Shown: piece after piece, positions 1 to 7,645 of the stretch
How the letters are laid out: each line of letters opens with the position of its first letter
Numbering within the stretch: the first letter of the stretch is position 1
Origin: Bacteroidota bacterium
Lineage (GTDB): Bacteria > Bacteroidota > Bacteroidia > Chitinophagales > Chitinophagaceae
DNA length: 34,777 nucleotides
Assembly: GCA_013285855.1 (NCBI GenBank)
Contig: JABDGW010000029.1
Span: 343-35,119 of the forward strand
Direction: 5' to 3'
Notes under the pieces: generated by a model
What the model was told of the DNA's origin: nothing
The model's input: only the letters and a program-made list of their open reading frames with translations
The model's database searches: none
Program-made: the position numbers and the translations under genes

Positions 1-2
1 CG

Positions 3-419
3 CAGGCAAAAGTGTTGCGGGCTTTGCAGGAAGGAAGAATTACAAGAGTTGGCGGAGATAAAGAAATTAATGTGGATGTGCGGGTAATTGCGGCAACCAA
101 TAAGAATCTTTTAAAAGAAGTTGAAGAGAAAAATTTTCGTATTGATCTGTATCATCGCCTGAATGTTATTCTTATTCATGTACCATCGCTTAATGAACGT
201 AAAGAAGATGTGCCGTTATTAATAGATAAGTTTCTTGAAGACATTGCAGAAGATTACGGGCAGGCAAAAAAAGAAATTGATAAAAAAGCGGTTGATGCAT
301 TACAAAGGCATAACTGGTCTGGCAATATACGCGAACTGCGGAACGTGGTAGAAAGGCTTGTAATTTTATCAGGCAAAATAATTACGGAAAGCGATGTTAC
401 AAGTCATGTATTAATTTAG
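3..419 (+). CDS. Sigma-54-dependent AAA+ activator, C-terminal part (5' truncated by window edge)
   Basis: The frame is open from the window edge and reads QAKVLRALQEG followed by RVGG and VRVIAATN, the standard second half of a sigma-54 activator AAA+ domain. Further on come FRIDLYHRLNV, IPSL-like VPSLNERKEDVPLL, and WSGNIRELRNVVERLVIL, which is the sensor II (GNxREL) region. This ATPase class remodels sigma-54 RNA polymerase to open promoters. The protein stops about 25 residues after the GNIREL motif, so the usual C-terminal Fis-type helix-turn-helix is absent. The N-terminal receiver or sensor domain, if any, lies outside the window. The stop is 6 bases before miaA, so the two may be co-transcribed. 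The family call is firm; the target genes are unknown. Confidence 0.9.
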   Translation, partial: QAKVLRALQEGRITRVGGDKEINVDVRVIAATNKNLLKEVEEKNFRIDLYHRLNVILIHVPSLNERKEDVPLLIDKFLEDIAEDYGQAKKEIDKKAVDALQRHNWSGNIRELRNVVERLVILSGKIITESDVTSHVLI

Positions 420-425
420 GCTTGA

Positions 426-1337
426 ATGAAATTGCAGAAAACAGTTATTATAATTGTTGGCCCAACAGCATCGGGGAAAACAGATATTTCTTTACAGCTT
501 GCAGAGCATTTTAAAACATCCATTATTTCTGCAGATTCAAGACAGTGTTATAAAGAATTAAATATTGGTGTGGCAAAACCATCAAAAAAAGCACTGCATT
601 CTATCAACCATTATTTTATTAATTCCCATTCTATACATGATACGGTAAATGCACAGGTTTTTGAAGAATATGCCTTAAAAGCTGCCGATGAAATTTTTAA
701 AGAAAATGATACTGCAATAATGGTTGGCGGAACAGGCATGTATATAAAAGCATTTTGCGAAGGGCTTGATGAAATACCGGAAATTGACCTGTCAGTGCGC
801 AATGAGATAATAAAAAATTATAAAGAAGAGGGTTTGCAATGGTTGCAGCAAGAGCTTAAAAATAAAGACCCGTTTTTCTGGCAACAGGCAGAACAAAAAA
901 ATCCGCAGCGCTTAATGCGTGCTTTAGAAGTAATAACATCAACACGAAGATCAATAACTGATTTTAGGAAAAATAAAAAAGTTCAGCGGCCATTCTATAT
1001 TAGCAAGATTGGAATTGATTTATCAAAACAACAACTGCATGAAAATATTGAACACCGTGTTGATGAAATGATACAACAGGGTTTAGTTGAAGAAGTAAAA
1101 TCTTTGTATTCATATAAAAATATGAATGCTTTGCAAACCGTAGGCTATAAAGAAATTTTTGATTTTTTAGATGAAAAAATAATATTGCCGCAAGCCATTG
1201 CCCAAATCAAAACAAATACAAAACAATACGCAAAAAGACAGTTAACCTGGTTTAAAAAAGATAAGGATATACAATGGATATCCTCTGGTAATATGCACGA
1301 TTATATACAGCAGATTTTAAAATCCTCTTTTAATTAA
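426..1337 (+). CDS. miaA: tRNA dimethylallyltransferase
   Basis: MiaA transfers a dimethylallyl group to N6 of adenosine 37 in tRNAs that read codons beginning with U. The 303-residue length is normal for the family. Visible signatures are the P-loop GPTASGKT near residues 12-19, the substrate-binding stretch ISADSRQCYKELNIGVAKP, GGTGMYIKAFCEGL around residue 100, and the C-terminal QTVGYKEIFDFLD and TKQYAKRQLTWFK motifs. It is a cytoplasmic housekeeping enzyme. It starts six bases after the upstream stop and has no clear Shine-Dalgarno sequence, as is usual in Bacteroidota. It appears unrelated to the carbohydrate genes that follow and marks the edge of that accessory cluster. Confidence 0.97.
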   Translation: MKLQKTVIIIVGPTASGKTDISLQLAEHFKTSIISADSRQCYKELNIGVAKPSKKALHSINHYFINSHSIHDTVNAQVFEEYALKAADEIFKENDTAIMVGGTGMYIKAFCEGLDEIPEIDLSVRNEIIKNYKEEGLQWLQQELKNKDPFFWQQAEQKNPQRLMRALEVITSTRRSITDFRKNKKVQRPFYISKIGIDLSKQQLHENIEHRVDEMIQQGLVEEVKSLYSYKNMNALQTVGYKEIFDFLDEKIILPQAIAQIKTNTKQYAKRQLTWFKKDKDIQWISSGNMHDYIQQILKSSFN

Positions 1338-1513
1338 TTTATTATACTGTAGTAATAGTACAATATTGAATTACTGCTTGCACGCAGTTGCATTTATTTA
1401 AATACTATAGTAATATTGTATTGCCCATTGCGCCAAACTGATGAACATCGTAATAAGTGTATGCTACAATAGATTGCTGGCGCTTTTAAGAATATAATCT
1501 TAATAAAAATAAT
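1338..1513 (+). promoter_or_regulatory. Intergenic region with direct repeats and a weak hairpin, likely holding the promoter of the glycosidase operon
   Basis: This gap separates miaA from the eleven-gene cluster. It holds an imperfect direct repeat, TACTGTAGTAATA (1345-1357) and TACTATAGTAATA (1403-1415); the second copy contains the 10-bp palindrome TACTATAGTA. Between them is a short hairpin, ACTGC (1373-1377) with GCAGT (1384-1388), lacking a following T-run and so a poor terminator. A TTAAGA/TCTTAA dyad (1486-1491 and 1498-1503) sits ten bases before the next start codon. I see no convincing TAnnTTTG box, so the promoter position is inferred from location only. Confidence 0.4.
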
Positions 1514-2905
1514 ATGCCTTATAAACTGATATACTTAACAAGGCCATTATTGGCAATTTTATTTTTTGGATCATGTATTTCTATAAATGCACAAACTGTA
1601 TTTCCCTTAAAACTTAGTGAAAGCAAAACATATCTTGCTGATGGAAACAACAAGCCGTTTTTGATTAAAGAATTTTCTGCCTGGGCTTTAATTCAGGCAC
1701 TTTCTGAAAAAGATGAAGCGGCTTTTCTTGACAGCATAAAACAAAAAGGTTTTAATACAGTTATCACAGGAATTATTTGTAATGCACCTTCTCAAATGAC
1801 GGGCAATCCACCTTTTTGGCAAGGCGTTTCTCCGTTTAATGTACAATGGGATTTTTCAACACCAAATGAAAAATATTTTGAACATGCAGACCGATTTTTT
1901 AAAATGGCTGAACAAAAAGATTTTTTTGTGATGGTGCTGCCATGTTATATGGGTTATACCGAAGATGCTTCACAAGGTTGGTGGAATGAATTATTAAATG
2001 GAAAAAATGATACGCTTAAAATGAAAAAATATGGTGAGTTTCTTGGCAAGCGTTATCAAAACACAAACAATATTATGTGGGTTTTAGGTGGCGATAATAA
2101 TTGCAGTGGCGAATTGTTTGCTTATGTAAATAATTTAATAGAAGGCATGAAGGAGTTTGATAAAGATCATTTGTGGACGGGACATTTTGATATGAACAGA
2201 GGTTCTGTTTGGTCAACAGACAATAAACCTTTTAGTAAATATATTGATGTGGATGGCGAATATGTGTGGACGGAATCTGTGTTGTTTGAAAGAGGCCCGC
2301 AATATAAATCAGAATTGTCTCATCATAACAAAGGCAGAATGATAATGCAGCTTGATCAAAGCTATGAACAGGATGTTCCTCATTTTGCTGATAATGAAAA
2401 TTATCAATGGATAAGACGTAAAATGTATGATGGTTTGTTAAGTGGTTGCGCGGGAACTTCATTTAGTTCGGGAGATATGTATAACCAATGTTACTCATTT
2501 AAAAATTGGAAGCCTTTAATGAACACGCAAGGAATGCAACAGGTTTCTTATTGCTTTAAATTGTTTGAAAAATTACCATGGCAAAAATTTATTCCGGATG
2601 AAACAAATAATACTATAACAAAAGGAAGAGAAAATTTTGGTTCAAAAGATTATATCTGTGCGGCGCGTGCAAGCGACAGCAGTTGTTATGTTGTTTATAT
2701 ACCAGAAGGCCAGAGTTTTGAAATGAACGCAAAAGCAATCTCAGGCAAGCCGATGCGCATGAACTGGTATAATCCGCGAACAGGAGAAGTTATAAAAATT
2801 GGTACTTGTGAAACAAGAGATCGTTATGGCATTGATCCGCCAACAGGAGATGATTGGGTATTGGTTTTTTATGATGTGAATCTGAATTTATTTGGAACAA
2901 ATTAA
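1514..2905 (+). CDS. Secreted DUF4038 / GH140-like glycoside hydrolase
   Basis: The 463-residue protein opens with a signal peptide ending near SINAQ. It then shows the DUF4038 (apiosidase-like TIM barrel) pattern: YLADGNNKPFLIKEFSAWAL, a KGFNTVITG strand, and NIMWVLGGDNN with Asp194, the position of the catalytic acid in this fold. The C-terminal ~90 residues (VVYIPEG...MNWYNPRTGEVIKIG...DDWVLVFYD) match the small beta domain often called the collagenase collagen-binding-like domain that accompanies DUF4038. GH140 enzymes remove apiose from rhamnogalacturonan-II, but most family members are uncharacterised, so the substrate is open. Where many relatives have E-P-x-Y-E, this protein has D-Q-S-Y-E (Asp281 to Glu285). 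It is the first gene of the operon-like run and lies 4 bases before the next start. Confidence 0.75.
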   Translation: MPYKLIYLTRPLLAILFFGSCISINAQTVFPLKLSESKTYLADGNNKPFLIKEFSAWALIQALSEKDEAAFLDSIKQKGFNTVITGIICNAPSQMTGNPPFWQGVSPFNVQWDFSTPNEKYFEHADRFFKMAEQKDFFVMVLPCYMGYTEDASQGWWNELLNGKNDTLKMKKYGEFLGKRYQNTNNIMWVLGGDNNCSGELFAYVNNLIEGMKEFDKDHLWTGHFDMNRGSVWSTDNKPFSKYIDVDGEYVWTESVLFERGPQYKSELSHHNKGRMIMQLDQSYEQDVPHFADNENYQWIRRKMYDGLLSGCAGTSFSSGDMYNQCYSFKNWKPLMNTQGMQQVSYCFKLFEKLPWQKFIPDETNNTITKGRENFGSKDYICAARASDSSCYVVYIPEGQSFEMNAKAISGKPMRMNWYNPRTGEVIKIGTCETRDRYGIDPPTGDDWVLVFYDVNLNLFGTN

Positions 2906-2909
2906 TGTA

Positions 2910-3833
2910 ATGAAGCGAACAGGATTTATATTGGTTGTATTGCTGTTTTGTATAAAAAATTCAGCGCAAAAAAAAGTTGCCATAACGATTGATGATGTTC
3001 CTAATTCAGCATTATACAACAGTGAAAATTTTCAACATCGTTTGTTGGATAAGATTGATTCGATGCATTTGCCGGTAACAGCTTTTATAAATGAAGCAAG
3101 AATATTTTCAACTGATGCAATATCGAAAAATCTAAGCCTGTTTAACGATTGGATAAAGGATGAAAATGTAACTGTTGGCAATCATGGATTCAATCATGCA
3201 ATGTATTCTTCAATCGGAGTTGATTCTTTTAAAACGGAAGTATTAAAAGGCGAGACTATATCAAAAACGCTGTCAAAAAAATATAATAAAGAAGAAAAAT
3301 ATTTCCGCTTTCCGTATAATGATCTGGGTAAAGATTCAACACAACATATCCAGGCTGAAGCATTTTTAAATAAGCATCATTATATCATTACGCCATTTAC
3401 TGTACATAGTGAAGATTGGATGATTACTGAATTATATGCGTATTATAAGTTGCATAATATGAATGCGGATGCGAAGAGGATCGGTGATGCATTCATTAAA
3501 AAAACACTTGAATATTTTGATTACATCGAAAGCATAACCAGCAATAAACAGGGCCGGGATATACAACAAATTTATTTGATGCATGATGTTTTGTTGAATG
3601 CGGATTATATAGATATATTGATTGCAGCATTAAAACAAAAAGGATATACATTCATTACACTTGATGAAGCGATGAACGATCCGATCTATCAGAGTCATGA
3701 TTATTTTATGCAACAGCCGGGTATTTCATGGGTGTATCGCTGGATTAAAGATGATACTGAAAGGCAGGCGTTGATTAATAGAGGTCCACACGTTACTGAG
3801 TTTGAAAAGGAACTTGACAGTGTAAAAAAATGA
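2910..3833 (+). CDS. Secreted polysaccharide deacetylase (NodB / CE4 family)
   Basis: CE4 enzymes remove N- or O-acetyl groups from chitin, peptidoglycan or xylan using a metal bound by Asp-His-His. After a signal peptide (MKRTGFILVVLLFC, ending at NSAQ), the sequence has VAITIDDVP with Asp28-Asp29, GNHGFNH with His92 and His96, the FRFPYND substrate motif, and a late IYLMHD motif. These are the expected CE4 landmarks in order, in 307 residues. I use the ATG at 2910; an upstream in-frame TTG at 2892 overlaps the previous gene and would put extra residues before the signal peptide. The residue after the first His of motif 2 is Gly rather than Ser/Thr. The acetylated substrate cannot be told from sequence. 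Confidence 0.87.
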   Translation: MKRTGFILVVLLFCIKNSAQKKVAITIDDVPNSALYNSENFQHRLLDKIDSMHLPVTAFINEARIFSTDAISKNLSLFNDWIKDENVTVGNHGFNHAMYSSIGVDSFKTEVLKGETISKTLSKKYNKEEKYFRFPYNDLGKDSTQHIQAEAFLNKHHYIITPFTVHSEDWMITELYAYYKLHNMNADAKRIGDAFIKKTLEYFDYIESITSNKQGRDIQQIYLMHDVLLNADYIDILIAALKQKGYTFITLDEAMNDPIYQSHDYFMQQPGISWVYRWIKDDTERQALINRGPHVTEFEKELDSVKK

Positions 3834-3843
3834 TAGTCATTTT

Positions 3844-6800
3844 ATGAAGAACATAATAACGATCATTGCCTCTGTATTTGTTATTGCAATTATTCATGCT
3901 TCATTATTTGCACAACAAAATGGTGTAACCTTCACAAGAAAATTTGCTCCGCAGGAAGGCTTGATAAAACCTGTTGAAAAACCTAATCGAGATGAAATAT
4001 GTTTGAATGGTTCATGGCAGTTTCAGCCTGTTTCTCTACCTGGAAACTATGATCTAAAAAACGGTGTCCCTTTATTGCCGGCAGCAAAAGCTAATGGCTG
4101 GTCATCAACACCAATAAAAATTCCTTCACCATGGAATATAAATGCATTCACATATAGCGGCGGCAAAACATATCCATCCTATCCTGAAGAATGGGATAAA
4201 GCAAGAATGGGATGGTTAAGAAGAACATTTACAGTTCCGTCAAACTGGAAAAACAAAAGATTGATTTTGCATTTTGAAGCGATAGCCGGCAACGCACAAG
4301 TGTACGTGAATGGCAAACAGGTTGCTGAACATTTTGACAACGCATTGCCTTTTGAAGCAGACATTACGGATTTTGTAAATGATGATGATAAACCCGATAC
4401 ATTATTGATTGGTGTACGACAGGAAAATTTATTTAATGTACCGGGCATGTTTGGCGCATTTACATATCCAAGCGGTTCTCCGTGGACAGAACAAATGGTT
4501 GGCATTTGGCAGGATGTTTTTTTGCAGGCTTTGCCTGATATAAGAGTGCAAAGTATTTATGTAAAACCATTGGTTGATAAAGGCATCTTGGAGATGGAAC
4601 TAACCATTACCAACAGCACAGGAGTAATACAGAATTTTACAATCGGTGGCAACATACTTCCATGGATAAACAAAGCAGATACATCTGTTTTATCAGCGCC
4701 GGAACCTAAGTGGGAGCTATGTTCTCCTGTTGCATTAATCATATCAGTAAGTGGTACTATTGGTGCAAGAATGACAACTACTATCACGCTTACAAAACCT
4801 ATCAGCAATGAATTAAAATACTGGACACCTGAAACACCAAACCTGTATGCATTGGTGCTTGATATCAAGCAAAACAATATAACAGAAGACAGGTTTTATG
4901 AGCGTTTTGGCTGGCGGCAATGGGGTATACAAGGCACGCAGGTTACGCTGAATGGAAAACCATATCAATTGCGCGGTGAATCTGGTCATTTGTTAGGCGT
5001 GCCTTATTTAACTCGTCGTTATGCATGGTCGTGGTATAAAGCAATAAAAGATGTAAATGGAAATGCAATACGTTTACATGCAAACATTCGCCCGAAATTT
5101 TATCTTGATTTAGCTGATGAAATGGGCATCGCAATTTTAGAAGAAAGCGAGATTTATGCAAGCACGATGCAAATAAATTATTATGCGCCGGAAACATGGC
5201 AGCGTTTTAATGATCACATTGATAACATGGTGTTGCGCGACAGAGACCATGCAAGCATATTTGGGTGGAGTATTGCCAATGAAGTATTATCTGCATTGTG
5301 GTGGAATGGAAATCCCCGGCAATATTGGGATCCTGTTATTGATAATGTTGTAAAGCTTTCAGACAGGATTAAAGTATTAGATCCAACACGCCCATGGATA
5401 TCAAGTGATGGCGATGGTGATTTTCATGGAAGATTGCCTACATACATTTACCATTATGGCAAACCACAGGATTGGAATAGGCAGGCGCCAAAAGATAAGC
5501 CTTTTGGTATTGGTGAGGGTGGTAGTATGATATGGGGTTCACCTGCAGTATTCTCTGCTTACAATGGCGAACGCTCTTATGAAAACCGAACGGGCATGCA
5601 GGAAGGAATTGCAATAGAAACGTATTGGTATCTTACAGAACAAAGAAAAATATCAGCGTTCACGAGTGTGTTTACAATTTCAAATATATGTTTCGAAACA
5701 ATTCCGTTAGGTGTTGCTGATTCAAAAAAAGCTTCGTTAACAGATGGCATTTATTTTGGGAAATATGAAGAAGGTGTGCCGGGCATGCAACCGGAACATT
5801 TGCCGCCTTATGTTACTAACTTCAACTCGGGTTATGATTCAACACAGCCATTTTATAAAACAACGGCTGTATTTGAAGCGGTGAAAGCAGCATATAATCC
5901 ATCCGGCGCTTTGCCTTGCAAATATGATCATCGTGATACAACATTAAAACTTCCATCACCACCAAAAGCAACTATTAAGCAAATAAATTTTTTAGGTGAT
6001 GAACAAAGTAATTTACATAAAGCACTTGAATCAGCAGGCATCACATCAACAGAAAAAAGTAATAACACCTTACTTGTTGTTGATGGTGCCTCATTAAGTA
6101 ATGATAGAATTGCCGAAGCTAAAAATCAAATGCTTTCAACCTTAAAAAATAAAGGCACTGTTTTTATCTGGGTTGATTCAAATAACGTTAGGAACATCAA
6201 CGCAATTTTACCTCAAAGTATAAACTTAAATAATCAAACTGCAGGTGCTTTATATGCAGATAGAAAAGCGATTGAAACAGCTTCTATTGCGTTGGCAGAT
6301 TTATATTTTCAGGATCAATCTGATAAGAATATTGTTTATCAAACATTAAGCGGACCAATGGTTGATGAAAGCAATAAGCTGATTGTTACGAATGTATTTT
6401 CACGCCGCTGGTTTATGGATAATGGTGATGATGCAAGGCAACCTGTGATGATTGCAAGAGATACGTTAGGCGGGAAAATTATTATAACAACGCTGTTGCC
6501 TGATGTGCGTTCAGACAAAAGATTAAAATTGTTCAGGAGCTTGTTTGCAAATCTTGGTGTTGAAGAAACCGCGCCAATTGATAGATATAATAATGGTTTT
6601 GATGGTGCTGGATTTTTAAACCAGGCTTTATTGCTTGGTTCTTTTCAAGGTGAAAAATATCCGAAGATTTTAGATAAAGATTTTATTGGTGATGAAGTGA
6701 AAGCAAACCCAAATACTGATGATAAAATTGGTAACCGGGTATGGACAAAAGCAACTTCATCAGGCGATGGTTTGTTCGATTTCTTTCGCATTGGTGTTCC

Positions 6801-7230
6801 CGGTACAGAAGGTAGCCGTGCACGTTCACAAGGTTCTGTTTTAAAGAATGAAGCATTGGATGCGAACAATTATTTAGAAACGGTAGAACGTGTTTCTGGC
6901 ACTAATCCCGGAACTAATTCTGTTGAGTACGCAAGCTTCTGGATTCATGCATCAAAAACAATGGATACTTCACAACTTACAATGAGTTTGCGTTCAGACG
7001 ATGGCGTAAAAGTATATGTAAACTCTGATGAAATTTTTGAAGACAGGAAGATATATGGATCAGGTATGACTGACCCAAAAAAAATCCCGCTTGCACTGAA
7101 TGAAGGCTGGAATCATATATTGATCAAGATTGGCCAGTTGGATGGGCCATGGTTGTTTTCTGTTCAGTTTAATAGTGATGATAAAGATGCATTGAGTAAG
7201 TTGTATGCATCAGCAACAAAACCTAAATAA
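3844..7230 (+). CDS. Secreted multidomain glycoside hydrolase family 2 protein (beta-galactosidase/glucuronidase-like)
   Basis: This is a 1128-residue protein with a signal peptide ending near SLFAQ. An N-terminal GH2 sugar-binding jelly roll occupies about residues 50-230 (CLNGSWQFQP, GWLRRTFTVPSNW), followed by an Ig-like domain to about 345 and a TIM barrel to about 680. The barrel entry reads FGWRQWGIQGTQVTLNGKPY. The acid/base is predicted as Glu480 in GWSIANE and the nucleophile as Glu558 in GIGEGG, both intact. Residues about 705-905 do not look like a standard GH2 extension; the alternating strand and helix pattern (NTLLVVDGASL, GTVFIWVD, KIIITTLLPD) resembles a glutamine-amidotransferase-like fold. 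The last ~100 residues (LRSDDGVKVYVN, WNHILIKIG) resemble a carbohydrate-binding beta-sandwich. The family is firm; whether the substrate is a galactoside, glucuronide or other beta-glycoside is not. Confidence 0.88.
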   Translation: MKNIITIIASVFVIAIIHASLFAQQNGVTFTRKFAPQEGLIKPVEKPNRDEICLNGSWQFQPVSLPGNYDLKNGVPLLPAAKANGWSSTPIKIPSPWNINAFTYSGGKTYPSYPEEWDKARMGWLRRTFTVPSNWKNKRLILHFEAIAGNAQVYVNGKQVAEHFDNALPFEADITDFVNDDDKPDTLLIGVRQENLFNVPGMFGAFTYPSGSPWTEQMVGIWQDVFLQALPDIRVQSIYVKPLVDKGILEMELTITNSTGVIQNFTIGGNILPWINKADTSVLSAPEPKWELCSPVALIISVSGTIGARMTTTITLTKPISNELKYWTPETPNLYALVLDIKQNNITEDRFYERFGWRQWGIQGTQVTLNGKPYQLRGESGHLLGVPYLTRRYAWSWYKAIKDVNGNAIRLHANIRPKFYLDLADEMGIAILEESEIYASTMQINYYAPETWQRFNDHIDNMVLRDRDHASIFGWSIANEVLSALWWNGNPRQYWDPVIDNVVKLSDRIKVLDPTRPWISSDGDGDFHGRLPTYIYHYGKPQDWNRQAPKDKPFGIGEGGSMIWGSPAVFSAYNGERSYENRTGMQEGIAIETYWYLTEQRKISAFTSVFTISNICFETIPLGVADSKKASLTDGIYFGKYEEGVPGMQPEHLPPYVTNFNSGYDSTQPFYKTTAVFEAVKAAYNPSGALPCKYDHRDTTLKLPSPPKATIKQINFLGDEQSNLHKALESAGITSTEKSNNTLLVVDGASLSNDRIAEAKNQMLSTLKNKGTVFIWVDSNNVRNINAILPQSINLNNQTAGALYADRKAIETASIALADLYFQDQSDKNIVYQTLSGPMVDESNKLIVTNVFSRRWFMDNGDDARQPVMIARDTLGGKIIITTLLPDVRSDKRLKLFRSLFANLGVEETAPIDRYNNGFDGAGFLNQALLLGSFQGEKYPKILDKDFIGDEVKANPNTDDKIGNRVWTKATSSGDGLFDFFRIGVPGTEGSRARSQGSVLKNEALDANNYLETVERVSGTNPGTNSVEYASFWIHASKTMDTSQLTMSLRSDDGVKVYVNSDEIFEDRKIYGSGMTDPKKIPLALNEGWNHILIKIGQLDGPWLFSVQFNSDDKDALSKLYASATKPK

Positions 7231-7236
7231 ATAATT

Positions 7237-7596
7237 ATGAATAAGGTAAACATCAATGAAAAACTTTCGCTCATTCATGATCATTGGAACCCGAGAATTG
7301 CAGGTGAATTAAATGGCCAACAGGTAAAGCTTGTAAAGTTTAAAGGTGAGTTCGTTTTTCATAAACATGATAACGAAGATGAATTGTTTTATGTGTTGAA
7401 AGGAAGTTTTAAAATGGAGTTTCGGGATAGAACAATTACTGTAAATGAAAATGAATTTTTAATTGTACCACGTGGTGTTGAACATAAGCCTGTTGCTGAT
7501 GAAGAAGTATCTGTAATGTTATTTGAACCTGCATCAACACTAAACACTGGGAATGTTGAGAATGAATTGACCAAACATCAGTTGGGTAATATCTGA
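7237..7596 (+). CDS. Small single-domain cupin protein
   Basis: This 119-residue protein has no signal peptide and is probably cytoplasmic. The two cupin motifs are clear: HKHDNEDELFYVLKG (residues about 46-60), with the His-x-His and Glu metal ligands, and PRGVEHKP, with the second-motif His. Cupins of this size bind sugars, sugar acids or small metabolites as isomerases, epimerases or sensors, and stand-alone members are often uncharacterised. It starts six bases after the GH2 stop and lies 49 bases before the GH3 start, so it is probably part of the same transcript. A role in handling the sugar released by these hydrolases is inference from position. Confidence 0.8.
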   Translation: MNKVNINEKLSLIHDHWNPRIAGELNGQQVKLVKFKGEFVFHKHDNEDELFYVLKGSFKMEFRDRTITVNENEFLIVPRGVEHKPVADEEVSVMLFEPASTLNTGNVENELTKHQLGNI

Positions 7597-7645
7597 TAAA
7601 ATAAAAAATGAGCTTTGGGTTTATTGTCATCCATTAAAGCATGTC

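Noticed and set aside
2892-2909. Upstream TTG start for the deacetylase gene
   Set aside because: It overlaps the previous gene and moves charged residues ahead of a good signal peptide that begins at the ATG at 2910.
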